Below are positions 8,827 to 18,177 of a DNA stretch of 64,000 nucleotides, one piece after another. Made by a program: the position numbers and the translations under genes. Below the pieces are notes generated by a model. It ran no database searches, was not told where the DNA came from, and was given only the letters and a program-made list of their open reading frames with translations. Origin of the DNA: TMP-7 sp038212445 (GTDB lineage: Bacteria; Acidobacteriota; Terriglobia; Bryobacterales; Bryobacteraceae); contig JBBQUM010000008.1 of assembly GCA_038212445.1 (NCBI GenBank), positions 1 through 64,000 of the forward strand, read 5' to 3'. Numbering within the stretch: the stretch's first letter is position 1; the number at the start of each line of letters is the position of its first letter.

Positions 8827-9377
8827 AGCTCTGGGCGGCTGTGCTGACGTTTTTGTGGGTAGCAAACGGCGCGGCCGTGAGCGATCGAAGCGCCAAGTCA
8901 AAGCTTGACATGATCATGGACAGCAAAGCCCGTCGCGGGTCTGTTGTTGTGTTCACCCAGAAGGAACTCGAGGAACTCGGCATCGTTGAGATTCCTCGGA
9001 TGGTCCCCGACGGCTTCCGGCAGCCGCATGTCTACCTCAGCAAGGGCGCGGCTGCCGGCACCGCGCTGATCGACTTCAAGAAGCTGCGTCACGCACAGGG
9101 CGCTGCTCCCGGCTGGCTCGACAACTTGATCGAGGGCGAGCGTCCGGTGAGGATCGAAGTCGAAGTGGAGTCCGCCAATGGCTGGTGCACCGTTTTCCTC
9201 AAGCGCATGGAGATTTCGAAAATCGCCGCCACCGGCAAAGTACTTGAAGTTCTCGTGAAGTCATTCTTTCTCACCCTTTACCCCAACGCCAAGGTCAACG
9301 AGCCGTTCCAGCTCGAATACAACATCGACCATTTCGACCTCAAGCCGGCGGGCCTGTTCGTCTACATCAAGAAATGA
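8823..9377 (+). CDS. Secreted hypothetical protein coupled to the MATE gene
   Basis: A 184-residue protein starting at GTG 8823, overlapping the MATE stop as GTGA. It begins with a signal peptide (KLWAAVLTFLWVANGAAVS) and has an N-terminal part with FTQKELEELGIVEIP, followed by a domain of alternating beta strands (RPVRIEVEVESANGWCTVF, PFQLEYNIDHFDLKP). I do not recognise the family; a lipid-binding or membrane-associated fold is possible but unproven. Coupling to the transporter suggests a periplasmic accessory role. No gene is visible between its stop and 9604. Confidence 0.72.
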   Translation: MKLWAAVLTFLWVANGAAVSDRSAKSKLDMIMDSKARRGSVVVFTQKELEELGIVEIPRMVPDGFRQPHVYLSKGAAAGTALIDFKKLRHAQGAAPGWLDNLIEGERPVRIEVEVESANGWCTVFLKRMEISKIAATGKVLEVLVKSFFLTLYPNAKVNEPFQLEYNIDHFDLKPAGLFVYIKK

Positions 9378-9604
9378 ATTCGGTGTTCGATTGTCAATCG
9401 CACTCCCGCCGGCCGCTCTGCCGGGCTGGTGCGACGAGTGTGACTTCGCTCTTCTCCACCATGCCTGGGATCTAGTGCCGAGATGGAATCCGGTTATTCG
9501 GATTCAGTGAAGTGGGCCGAAGCTGACGTGTACCCGATGGCGAATTTCTGTGAGCGGGGCTGCGACCAAAGCCGGAAGCGCCTGTGCGACCATGAACGAA
9601 AGCC

Positions 9605-10399
9605 GTGAAAACGCGGCTGTTCCCGCTCAGCATCACCGCCGCCGCCCAAACCACTGACCCGAACGTGCCCAGTAAGCCTCAGCCCTGCCCTCCGGCCATA
9701 GCAGGCAGTGGGACACTCTGCGCCACGTACCCCGTCTGGGAGGACCGCGAGCGCAGGACGGGCCGCAAGATCGCGCTCAACATAATGATCCTGCGCGCCC
9801 CCGGTCCCAATCACGCGACCGACCCCATCTTTTTCCTCGCCGGTGGACCCGGCCAAGCTGCCACATCACTCATGCTCGCCTTCGCTTTCCGCAAGGAAAT
9901 GCCCGAAAAACTGCAGGGCGGTTCTGTGCGGTCAGTGGTTATGGCCGGGGGTGGCGCCAGTCGACGAATTGATCCCGTTGCATCATGCCTGGGCCGGCAA
10001 ACGCGCCATCGACGCATTATCCGCCGAGTGCAATGCCGACCCGGCGTGCAAAGCCTCCTATCCGAATCTTCAGCAGGAATTCGTCACGGTGCTGGAGCGA
10101 GTAACCCACGGCGTGAGGTGGAAATTCGCGGCCCGAACGGAAAGCCGGTAACCGTGGAACCGTCCCCGCCGGTGCTCACTGAAGGCGTCAGGCATTATCT
10201 GTGCTCGTCCGATGGCCGCCCCCTTCCACGTATGATCCATCAGGCGTTTGAAGGCAACCTCACTCCGCTCATGCAGTTGACCGTGCATGGGCAACTGGCG
10301 TACGGAAGCGACTTCGCCTATGGCTTGTTGCTGTCGGTCACCTGCGCCGAGCTTGTGCCTTTTATCCAGAAAGCGGACATTCTCAAGGAAACCGCAGTT
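9605..10399 (+). pseudogene. Decayed TAP-like alpha/beta hydrolase
   Basis: Fragments of one hydrolase are spread over two frames. At about 9640-9915 the N-terminal part reads YPVWEDRERRTGRKIALNI and DPIFFLAGGPGQAATS, a typical oxyanion-loop region. At about 9960-10100 a second frame holds GKRAIDALSAECNADPACKA and YPNLQQEFVTVLERV. From about 10112 the first frame resumes with the part of the family that carries LSVTCAELVPF. The segment that should carry the nucleophile GxSxG is missing, and the C-terminal third stops abruptly near 10399 against an oppositely oriented remnant. It cannot encode a working enzyme. Confidence 0.78.
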
Positions 10400-10810
10400 T
10401 CATCCGCGCAGCACGACAATCGGGGTTGGTGAAGAGGTTGGAATTTGGAAATCAGCCCCAGCTTGTAAGCCGCGTCGAGCGAGGTGTAGCGCAGGTCCAC
10501 CGAGATTACTTTGCCTTCTAGTCCGGTGACATTGATGCGGGCGCCGGGCGCGAAAGGACGGTTGAACAGAATCAAGAATCCAGAGAGTAGGTTGGAGAGC
10601 ACGTCGCGCAAGGCAAACCCGAGGGCGAATCCGGCAAGCGCAAGGCCGGCCACCAGAGCGTTGACGTTGATCCCCGCGGTGAATCCTCAGAACCAAGCGT
10701 CCGACGATCAACGCTACCAGCCAGAACGCCAGGGCGATGGCGACTGCCGTGCCAGCGCGAATCGCCCCTACTCGCGCCAGCGTAAACAGGTCATCCAGGT
10801 GAGCGTCCAT
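10400..10810 (-). pseudogene. Decayed small-conductance mechanosensitive channel (MscS)
   Basis: Starting at ATG 10810, an N-terminal helix (TAVAIALAFWLVALIVGRLV) runs into a frame break around 10670-10690. The next frame carries the hallmark pore helix and beta domain (NALVAGLALAGFALGFALRD, NLLSGFLILFNRPFAPG, VTGLEGKVISVDLRYTSLD). A third frame shift near 10450-10420 leaves NSNLFTNP and IVVLRG in different frames before TGA at 10400-10402. The segment between the first helix and the pore helix is also missing. The family is clear, but several indels make it non-functional. It ends exactly where the hydrolase remnant on the other strand ends. Confidence 0.8.
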
Positions 10811-11026
10811 ATGCGTTAGGCGCGAATTCCGCGATTTTATACAGAACGCACCCGCTAAAGCCGCAGGCTTTCCCTGTCGATTGAACTGGATACAGCCTAA
10901 GGTGTTTTGCGTACACCGGCGGGAACCCACCGGGCATTCCGGTCATCTAACCTATTAAGAGGGGCTGTGTGCCGGTTTGCGCCTTCGTGTCCGGCGACCT
11001 AAGAGTAAAATGAGAGTGAGATTCAC

Positions 11027-13852
11027 ATGGTAGACGCCGTACTTGCGAAAATTTTCGGCACGAAAAACGAACGGGAGATCAAGAGTCTCCGTGCATCGAT
11101 CGCCGCTACGAATAGTTTGGAACCAGAGTTTGAGAAGCTGTCCGACGACGAACTGTCCGCGAAGACTCAGGAGTTCCGGCAACGGATCGCCAACGGCGCC
11201 ACCCTCGACGACCTGTTAATCGAGGCGTTTGCCGTCTGCCGCGAAGCCGGCAAGCGCGTCCTTGGCATGCGGCACTACGACGTTCAGTTGATCGGCGGCA
11301 TGGTGCTGCACAATGGCCGGATCGCCGAGATGAAGACCGGTGAAGGCAAGACCCTGGTTGCAACGCTACCTGTCTACCTGAACGCGCTCTCCGCCAAGGG
11401 CGTTCACGTGGTCACCGTCAACGACTACCTGGCCAAACGCGACTCCGAATGGATGGGGCGAATCTACCGCTTCCTCGGGCTTGAAGTGGGCGTGATCGTC
11501 CACGACCTGGACGACGCCGAGCGTCGCGCAGCCTACGCCGCCGACATCACCTACGGAACCAACAACGAGTTCGGCTTCGACTATCTGCGCGACAACATGA
11601 AGTTCCGCCTGGAAGATTGCGTCCAGCGCGGCCATAACTTCGGCATCGTCGACGAGGTCGACTCCATCCTTATTGACGAAGCCCGCACCCCGCTGATCAT
11701 CTCCGGACCGAGCGAAGAATCCACCGACAAGTACTACCGCGTAAACCGCATCATTCCCAAACTGACGCGCGGCGAAGTGATCGAAGGCAAGGAACCGGGC
11801 GAGAAGTATTACACGGGCGACTACACCGTCGAGGAAAAACATCGCAGCGTCGCGTTGACCGAGGAAGGTTTCGACAAGTGCGCCCGCATGCTTAATCTGC
11901 CCAGCCTCTGGGACATCGAGCATATGGAATGGAAGCACCACGTGGAGCAGGCGTTGAAAGCCTACGTGTCGTTCCATCGCGATAAGGACTACGTCATTAA
12001 AGACGACGAGGTGATCATCGTCGATGAGTACACCGGCCGCCTGATGCCGGGGCGCCGTTGGAGCGATGGGCTGCACCAAGCGGTGGAAGCCAAGGAGGGC
12101 GTTAAGATTCAGCGAGAGAATCAGACGCTCGCCACCATTACCTTCCAGAACTACTTCCGCATGTACAAAAAGCTGGCCGGCATGACTGGTACAGCTGAAA
12201 CCGAAGCGGCCGAATTCCAGAAGATCTATAACCTCGACGTCGTGGTGATCCCCACCAACCGCGCGATGGTCCGCATCGAGAATGCCGACGTCGTCTACCG
12301 TACCGAGGACGAGAAGTTCCGCAACGCCGCCAAGGAAATCAAGACGCTGTACGAAAAAGGACAGCCGGTGCTAGTCGGCACCATCTCGGTGGAGAAATCC
12401 GAGACGCTGTCCGGCATGCTCAAGCGCATCGGCGTCAAACACGAGGTTTTGAACGCCAAGAATCACGAGCGTGAAGCTTTCATCGTGGCGCAGGCGGGTC
12501 GCAAGGGCGCGGTTACGGTGTCCACCAACATGGCCGGCCGCGGTACTGACATTTTGCTCGGCGGCAACCCGGAATTCATGGCCAAGGAATTTCTGCGCAA
12601 GGAGGGTAAGGACCCCGACTTCATGCAGACCTGCGCTTTGAGCAGCCCGCAGCGCGAAGAGTGGGATCGCGTGTACAGCCGGTTCCGATCTGAATGGGTG
12701 AAGGATCACGAGGAAGTGGTAAGCCTCGGCGGACTGCACATCGTCGGCACCGAGCGGCATGAATCCCGCCGTATCGACAATCAGCTTCGTGGACGCGCAG
12801 GACGCCAGGGCGATCCTGGAAGTTCGCGCTTCTTCCTTTCGCTGCAAGACGACCTGCTGCGCATCTTCGGCGGCGAGCGCATGCAGAATCTCATGCTGAA
12901 ACTCGGCATGGAAGAGGATGTGCCGATCGAATCAGGATTGATCACCAAGCGCATCGCGGCGGCGCAAAAGGCCGTTGAAGCGCAGAACTTCGCATCGCGC
13001 AAACATATTCTCGAATATGACGACGTAATGAATAAGCAGCGCCAGGCCGTCTACGGCATGCGGCGCAAGCTGATCGAAGGCGAGAGCCAACGCGATCATG
13101 TACTCGAAGACGTACGCGGCATCGTTGCACAATTCATGGATAGCCGCATCCCCGAGGGTAGCCGCAGCGATCAATGGGATTTAGCCGGCCTTCAGAGCGA
13201 CGTGCTGACCCAATTCGGCGTGAAGCTTGATATCAGCGAACTCTCGCAATATGACCGACGGCGCATGGAAGAAGAAATCTACGACAAGTTAGAGCGCCGC
13301 TATCAGGAAAAAGAACACGCCATCGGGCCGGAACTCATGCGCGAAACTGAGCGCATGGTGATGCTCAACGTCATCGACAACCAGTGGAAAGACAACCTGC
13401 TGTCGATGGACCACCTGAAGGAAGGCATCGGGTTGCGCGGCTACGGTCAGAAGGATCCTCTGATCGAGTACAAGAAGGAAAGCTACACCATGTTCCAGGA
13501 CATGATGGATCGCATTGAGGACGAATCGGTGCGCTTTCTATTCTTCCTGCAACGCGTCGAGGAGAACCAGCAACGTCCTTATCCAGATCAATACGAGGGT
13601 GGGGAAGAGGACGGCGACGCCGGCGAGCCAGTAGCTGTGGCGTCGAAACCCAACCGGGAGGCCCAGAGCGCGGTCCTCGATTTCACGCGGAATATCCAGC
13701 GGAAGAAAGAGAAGGAGCTTGAACAGCTCCAGTTTGTCGGCGGTGAGGCATCCACGGCGCAGCAGCCTAAGATCGCGCAGGCAAAAGCCGGCCGCAACGA
13801 TCCTTGCCCTTGCGGGAGTGGAAAGAAATATAAAAAATGTCACGGCGCTTGA
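11027..13852 (+). CDS. secA: Preprotein translocase ATPase SecA
   Basis: This 941-residue protein is the motor of the general secretion pathway, driving proteins through SecYEG with ATP. Seen directly: nucleotide-binding motif KTGEGKTLVATL (about 104), Walker B-like IVDEVDSILIDEARTP (about 208), motif RGRAGRQGDPGSSRFFLSLQ in NBD2, AGRGTDI, and the C-terminal zinc/SecB-binding SEC-C tail NDPCPCGSGKKYKKCHG. Length and order match full-length SecA. ATG 11027 follows a purine-rich leader (GAGAGTGAG). Its last 16 bases overlap the next gene, indicating coupling. Confidence 0.98.
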   Translation: MVDAVLAKIFGTKNEREIKSLRASIAATNSLEPEFEKLSDDELSAKTQEFRQRIANGATLDDLLIEAFAVCREAGKRVLGMRHYDVQLIGGMVLHNGRIAEMKTGEGKTLVATLPVYLNALSAKGVHVVTVNDYLAKRDSEWMGRIYRFLGLEVGVIVHDLDDAERRAAYAADITYGTNNEFGFDYLRDNMKFRLEDCVQRGHNFGIVDEVDSILIDEARTPLIISGPSEESTDKYYRVNRIIPKLTRGEVIEGKEPGEKYYTGDYTVEEKHRSVALTEEGFDKCARMLNLPSLWDIEHMEWKHHVEQALKAYVSFHRDKDYVIKDDEVIIVDEYTGRLMPGRRWSDGLHQAVEAKEGVKIQRENQTLATITFQNYFRMYKKLAGMTGTAETEAAEFQKIYNLDVVVIPTNRAMVRIENADVVYRTEDEKFRNAAKEIKTLYEKGQPVLVGTISVEKSETLSGMLKRIGVKHEVLNAKNHEREAFIVAQAGRKGAVTVSTNMAGRGTDILLGGNPEFMAKEFLRKEGKDPDFMQTCALSSPQREEWDRVYSRFRSEWVKDHEEVVSLGGLHIVGTERHESRRIDNQLRGRAGRQGDPGSSRFFLSLQDDLLRIFGGERMQNLMLKLGMEEDVPIESGLITKRIAAAQKAVEAQNFASRKHILEYDDVMNKQRQAVYGMRRKLIEGESQRDHVLEDVRGIVAQFMDSRIPEGSRSDQWDLAGLQSDVLTQFGVKLDISELSQYDRRRMEEEIYDKLERRYQEKEHAIGPELMRETERMVMLNVIDNQWKDNLLSMDHLKEGIGLRGYGQKDPLIEYKKESYTMFQDMMDRIEDESVRFLFFLQRVEENQQRPYPDQYEGGEEDGDAGEPVAVASKPNREAQSAVLDFTRNIQRKKEKELEQLQFVGGEASTAQQPKIAQAKAGRNDPCPCGSGKKYKKCHGA

Positions 13853-14811
13853 TCGGTTCGCTGATAGCGGGCAGTTTGACTTGGGCAGTCGCCTACGGCG
13901 GAATTCTGCCTGACCAGTTAGGCAAAGATAAGCGTGGCGCGATAAATGTGGAGACGGTCACCGATCCTGTTCTGCAGGAGTACGGCTTCGACACCGGAGA
14001 GTCCGCCAGCTTCGGGAAGTTATCGATTACCGCCTGGCGCTTCCGCGATTCCACGGGCGCCATGTCCGCCTTCGAGTACACCCGTCCGGCCGACGCCAAG
14101 CCGTCCAAACAGGACAAGCTCGCTGCCAGCGGCGGCGGTATTACCTTTGCCTTACATGGAAACTACCTGTTCCAGTTTGCCGGCGGCGAGCCAACCGACC
14201 AACAATATGACCAGCTTCTGTATCACATTCCGCGTATCGAGCAATCCGCGCTGCCGGCGATCAGCATGGCTTTGCCGGCGGAAGGCTTGATCCCGAATTC
14301 CGAACGCTACATTCTGGGTCCGGTTTCGCTCGAGAAGTTTCTGCCGGGAGTATCACCGTCGTCGATTGCGTTCCACCTCAGTGCAGAGGGTCAGTACGGG
14401 CGATACAAGGCCCGCGACGGCCGCGAGATGCCGGTGGTAGTTCTCTCGTACCCAACTCCTAATCAGGCCCGCGAAAGGGCGGATGAGCTTCAGAAACTGG
14501 CTGGCGTCGTGGTTAAGCGAACTGGTTCACTTGTCGTCATGGCTGTGAACCCTCCTTCCGCGGACGATGCTGAAAGAGTCCTCGCAAAAATAAAACAGGA
14601 GCTTCAGCTCACCTGGAACGAGAATCCAAATTCGAATATTGCGCTTAGTACGGCTCAGATGCTGATGGGCATCTTCAAGTTAGCCGGAATCATCATCACG
14701 TTCTGCCTGCTCTCAGGCTTGGCTTTTGCCGGCTTTCGAGTCGCGCGACGGCGCTTTGGCAAGGAAGATGCTCAAGGGGCAATGATCACACTCCACCTTG
14801 AGGGGAAATAA
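13837..14811 (+). CDS. Secreted/membrane-anchored protein resembling DUF6599
   Basis: A 324-residue protein whose ATG lies inside the secA coding end (16-base overlap). It has an N-terminal signal sequence (LIGSLIAGSLTWAVAYG), a large extracytoplasmic domain (VLQEYGFDTGESASFGKL, TAWRFRDSTGAMSAFEY, GNYLFQFAGG, SYPTPNQARERADELQKL) and a C-terminal transmembrane helix (FKLAGIIITFCLLSGLAFAG) with a basic cytoplasmic tail. The domain resembles the acidobacterial DUF6599 group as I remember it. Function is unknown. Coupling with secA may be positional only. Confidence 0.75.
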   Translation: MSRRLIGSLIAGSLTWAVAYGGILPDQLGKDKRGAINVETVTDPVLQEYGFDTGESASFGKLSITAWRFRDSTGAMSAFEYTRPADAKPSKQDKLAASGGGITFALHGNYLFQFAGGEPTDQQYDQLLYHIPRIEQSALPAISMALPAEGLIPNSERYILGPVSLEKFLPGVSPSSIAFHLSAEGQYGRYKARDGREMPVVVLSYPTPNQARERADELQKLAGVVVKRTGSLVVMAVNPPSADDAERVLAKIKQELQLTWNENPNSNIALSTAQMLMGIFKLAGIIITFCLLSGLAFAGFRVARRRFGKEDAQGAMITLHLEGK

Positions 14812-15140
14812 AATCCCGCTTTTGTTCAGCCTGGGGACAAATCGCACCTCGCGCGGAGCCCTCAAAACCTGATTTGCCCCAGCCTGCGGCAAATCGCACA
14901 GCGTGCTAACTATCTGCGAATCTATATCTTGCATAATATTCGCGTTGATGCATTTTTCCTGTTGACTTCATTCTGTGCTGGGCCTAATATCCAATCATCA
15001 AACAGGTTTGACGGTTGCGTTCCGTCGATCTGATTCTCCCAAAAACATCGCCCCGGCCCTAACCGGGGATGTCGCAAAGCTCGCCTAACTGGCGAGCTTT
15101 TTGCGTGTTGGACATTCCTCCAGCTATCCAAATAGAATTG
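14812..15140. other. Intergenic region rich in inverted repeats
   Basis: No coding frame is supported. Two near-copies of an AGCCTG...CAAATCGCAC segment occur at about 14828-14847 and 14881-14898. The second forms, with GATTTGCC at 14871-14878, a hairpin GATTTGCC/GGCAAATC (14871-14895). Further on are two adjacent hairpins at 15051-15068 (CCCCGG/CCGGGG) and 15076-15100. This looks like a terminator-containing spacer between the secA-linked gene and the padR operon. Confidence 0.5.
15076..15102 (+). terminator. Probable rho-independent terminator
   Basis: A perfect 10-bp stem AAAGCTCGCC / GGCGAGCTTT with a five-base loop (TAACT), ending in a run of five T residues. It is preceded by a second stable hairpin at 15051-15068. 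It would isolate the padR operon from upstream transcription. Confidence 0.75.
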
Positions 15141-15181
15141 TTGACGTCCTACAATTCATCTTGTACACTCTCGAATTGTAG
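15141..15181 (+). promoter_or_regulatory. padR promoter with overlapping inverted-repeat operator
   Basis: A sigma-70-type promoter is visible: -35 TTGACG at 15141-15146, a 17-bp spacer, and -10 TACACT at 15164-15169. A perfect 9-bp inverted repeat CTACAATTC (15149-15157) / GAATTGTAG (15173-15181) brackets the -10 element. PadR proteins commonly repress their own operon by binding such dyads, so this is the likely operator. The predicted transcription start is only about 15 bases before the padR ATG. Confidence 0.75.
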
Positions 15182-15191
15182 ACAGACGACA

Positions 15192-15527
15192 ATGCCAAAA
15201 TCCACTAAGGCCGACCTTCTTCAAGGCACCCTGGACCTGCTCATCCTTAAGACTCTCTCGCTCGAAGCGATGCACGGCTGGGCCATCTCACAGCGAATCC
15301 GGCAGGTGTCCGCCGATCGATTCTCGGTGAATCAAGGCTCCCTTTACCCCGCTCTCCACCGCCTCGAACGAAAAGGTTGGATCGAGTTCGAGCTGGGACC
15401 CGCCGAGAACAACCGGCAGGTGAAGGTGTACCGCCTGACTAAGGCCGGAGCGGCGCAACTCGCTGCCGAGCAGGAGAGTTGGAATCAGTTTATTGCAGCC
15501 ATGACGAGCATCCTGGAGGCGAATTAA
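15192..15527 (+). CDS. PadR family transcriptional regulator
   Basis: A 111-residue winged-helix repressor. Typical features are LLQGTLDLLILKTLSLEAMHG near the start (given here across residues 8-28), the recognition-helix region VNQGSLYPALHRLERKGWI, and the wing NRQVKVYRLTKAGAAQL, followed by a short dimerisation helix. Members of this family next to the long acidobacterial permeases usually regulate them. ATG 15192 is chosen because the domain starts there and a promoter lies just upstream. The permease gene begins 4 bases after its stop, so it is in the same operon. Confidence 0.93.
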   Translation: MPKSTKADLLQGTLDLLILKTLSLEAMHGWAISQRIRQVSADRFSVNQGSLYPALHRLERKGWIEFELGPAENNRQVKVYRLTKAGAAQLAAEQESWNQFIAAMTSILEAN

Positions 15528-15531
15528 ATTC

Positions 15532-18177
15532 ATGTTCCGAGCTCTGTTTTACCCGCTGAAATCGCTCTTCACCCGTAAGCGAACCGAGCAACTCACGCAC
15601 GACGAGCTGCAATTTCATATCGAACAGGAAACGCGCCAGAACATTGCTCTCGGCATGCCGCCTGAACAGGCTCGACGCCAGGCGCTCACCACTTTCGGCG
15701 GATCCACTCAAGTACACGAGGAATGCCGCGAGGCTTGGGGTACGCAGTTGATGGAGAATCTGTGGCGCGACGTGACCTATGCCCTGCGGACGCTTCGCAA
15801 AGACTGGGGCTACACGTTGGTTGCCGTCGCCACGCTGGCTCTGGGTATAGGCAGCAACACCGCAATCTACAGCGTTCTCCGATCAGTTGTGCTGCGATCG
15901 CTCCCCGTCGCCGACGGCGATCGCGTCATTGCGTTAACCGCAACCGACCAATCTACCGGCCGTGAGAAGCCCCGGTTTTCGTTCCCGGAACTTCGAGACT
16001 ACCGCGAGCGCACGAAGCTACTCGACAAGATCGAAGAACTCCACACGATGACGTTCACGCTGCTTGGACGCGCCGAACCTGAGAACGTCCAGACGGGCGT
16101 AGTCCCAGCCGACTACTTCGACTTTCTCGGAATCCGTCCTTACAAGGGTCGCACCTTTGCCTCCGGCGAGGACCGCCATGAGGCGTCGCCGGTGCTGGTG
16201 CTGACGCATCGCTACTGGATGACCAGTTTCGGCGGCAACCCCAACGTTGTAGGCACGACGGTACGCATGAATGATCGCGTTCACACGATCGTCGGGATTC
16301 TCCCGCCGCTTCCTGAGTTTCCCAATCCGATTGACCTTTATATGCCGACCTCCTCGTGCCCGACGCGCGGTACGGCCGCGTTTGAGCACAACGCGCGCGG
16401 CGCTCTGCTGAGATTGTATGGACGCATGAAGCCGGGGGTCACGGCGGCCGAGGTTGAGACTGAATTCGGCACCGTCTTCGCGCAGTACCGTGCCCAGCAT
16501 AGCGATGTCTATCCAGCCACCACAGTTTTCAAGGCGAACGTGACGCCGCTGCGCGACGTGCTCTCGGAACGCGCCAAGCCGACTCTCTACATGCTCTTCT
16601 CCATCACTGCGCTGGTGCTGCTCATCGCCTGCGCCAGTGTCGCTAATCTGTCGCTGGCACGCATGCTGCGGCGTGAACGCGAGATGGCGATTCGTACCGC
16701 CATCGGTGGCACACGCGCCCGACTGCTTCAGCAATTCATAGTCGAAGGTTTGATCGTCTCGCTCACAGGAGGCGCGGCCGGATTAATCGCCGCGGCGTCG
16801 GTCCTCACGCTGCTCTCTAAGTTCGTCGCGAGACTCAGTCCGCGCTCGGTCGAGATCGGGCTTGACGCTCCCGTGATGCTGTTCTGTGCGGCGGTGTCCA
16901 TCGCCACCGGCGTGTTGTTCTGCGCTCTGCCAGCCTGGCGTACGCGTATCGACCTGGTGTCCGCCACCCGTGATGGGAGCGCCGGCTCAACCGCGGGAGT
17001 TTCCCGACAGACTGCGCGCCGGATGCTGGTGAGCGCGCAGGTTGCCTTCTCTTTTGTCGTCCTCATTGCGGCCGGGCTGTTGATGCGCAGTTTCCTCAAC
17101 CTGACCCGGGTCAGCCTGGGCTTCGAGACTCAGCGTGTGATCAGCATGACGCTTAATCCCAACTGGTCGCACGTCAACACCACCGAAAAATTCTTACGGT
17201 TCTACGACCAACTGCTCGAGCGCGTACGCCGGACACCGGGCGTGCTCTCGGCAGCGGTGTCCGGCAATGTGCCGCTGGCGCAAAGCCTCCAGGCGACCAA
17301 CGGCATCGTGATGGAAGGCCAGGCTCCTGACGCCGGTGCGTCACCCGTCGTGAACCTCGCGGTGGCCAGTGACGGCTATTTCGATACCCTTCGAATTCCG
17401 GTGCTGCAAGGCCGCGTGTTCGGCGTCGAAGATAAAGCTGACACTCCGCAGGTGGCCGTCATCGACGCGAGCATGGCAGCCAAGCGCTGGCCGGGCCAAG
17501 CCGCCGTCGGACGCCGCTTCCGGCTCGCGGATCAAAAACCCTGGATCACCGTGGTCGGCGTAGTCGGCAGCGTCCACATGCAGGGTGTCGACCGCGACCC
17601 GGCCGAGCAAGTCTACTTGCCCCTGGCGCAAGCACCGGCAGGCACTGATCTCCTGGTACGCACGGCCGGTGCCCCCTTGGACGTGATTCGAGACCTGCGC
17701 AGCGCGGTCTATCAGATCGATCCCGATCAGGCCATCGTCGCAGTTAAAACGATGGACGAAATCGTTGGCGAGAATCTGGCGGCCCCGCAACTGATGGCCA
17801 AGCTGGTAGCGATGCTGGCGGCGCTGACACTCATCATCACCATCGCCGGCATTGGAGGCGTAGCGGCTGTCTCGACGGACCATCGCAAGGCTGAAATTGG
17901 CGTGCGTCTCGCGCTCGGCGCCATGCCGGGAAGGCTAGTGGCGATGATCGTACGGCAAGAGATGGTGATGGTCGCCGTGGGTCTCGCGATCGGTCTTCTG
18001 GCCGCGGGCATGGTGGCACAGGCGCTGTCGAAATTCCTGTTTGGAACGCGTCCTACCGACGTTTTTACTTTCCTGGCGTCGGCGCTGCTGATGCTTGCCG
18101 CCGCAGCCGGCGCTTGTCTGATCCCGGCGGTCCGCACTGCGCGAATCGATCCCATCAAAACCCTGAGGAGTGAGTAA
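15532..18177 (+). CDS. Long MacB/FtsX-type ABC permease (acidobacterial duplicated permease)
   Basis: This 881-residue membrane protein has an N-terminal cytoplasmic segment (DELQFHIEQETRQNIALGM, PEQARRQALTTFGG) typical of the PadR-linked type. Two FtsX-like permease halves follow, each with a periplasmic MacB core domain. The first begins at LRTLRKDWGYTLVAVATLAL and has helices near VLLIACASVANLSLARML; the second ends with GVRLALGAMPGRLVAMIV and LIPAVRTARIDPIKTLR. No ATPase is encoded next to it, as is usual for these orphan permeases. Substrate is unknown. It sits between padR and a YHS-domain protein in one operon. Confidence 0.92.
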   Translation: MFRALFYPLKSLFTRKRTEQLTHDELQFHIEQETRQNIALGMPPEQARRQALTTFGGSTQVHEECREAWGTQLMENLWRDVTYALRTLRKDWGYTLVAVATLALGIGSNTAIYSVLRSVVLRSLPVADGDRVIALTATDQSTGREKPRFSFPELRDYRERTKLLDKIEELHTMTFTLLGRAEPENVQTGVVPADYFDFLGIRPYKGRTFASGEDRHEASPVLVLTHRYWMTSFGGNPNVVGTTVRMNDRVHTIVGILPPLPEFPNPIDLYMPTSSCPTRGTAAFEHNARGALLRLYGRMKPGVTAAEVETEFGTVFAQYRAQHSDVYPATTVFKANVTPLRDVLSERAKPTLYMLFSITALVLLIACASVANLSLARMLRREREMAIRTAIGGTRARLLQQFIVEGLIVSLTGGAAGLIAAASVLTLLSKFVARLSPRSVEIGLDAPVMLFCAAVSIATGVLFCALPAWRTRIDLVSATRDGSAGSTAGVSRQTARRMLVSAQVAFSFVVLIAAGLLMRSFLNLTRVSLGFETQRVISMTLNPNWSHVNTTEKFLRFYDQLLERVRRTPGVLSAAVSGNVPLAQSLQATNGIVMEGQAPDAGASPVVNLAVASDGYFDTLRIPVLQGRVFGVEDKADTPQVAVIDASMAAKRWPGQAAVGRRFRLADQKPWITVVGVVGSVHMQGVDRDPAEQVYLPLAQAPAGTDLLVRTAGAPLDVIRDLRSAVYQIDPDQAIVAVKTMDEIVGENLAAPQLMAKLVAMLAALTLIITIAGIGGVAAVSTDHRKAEIGVRLALGAMPGRLVAMIVRQEMVMVAVGLAIGLLAAGMVAQALSKFLFGTRPTDVFTFLASALLMLAAAAGACLIPAVRTARIDPIKTLRSE

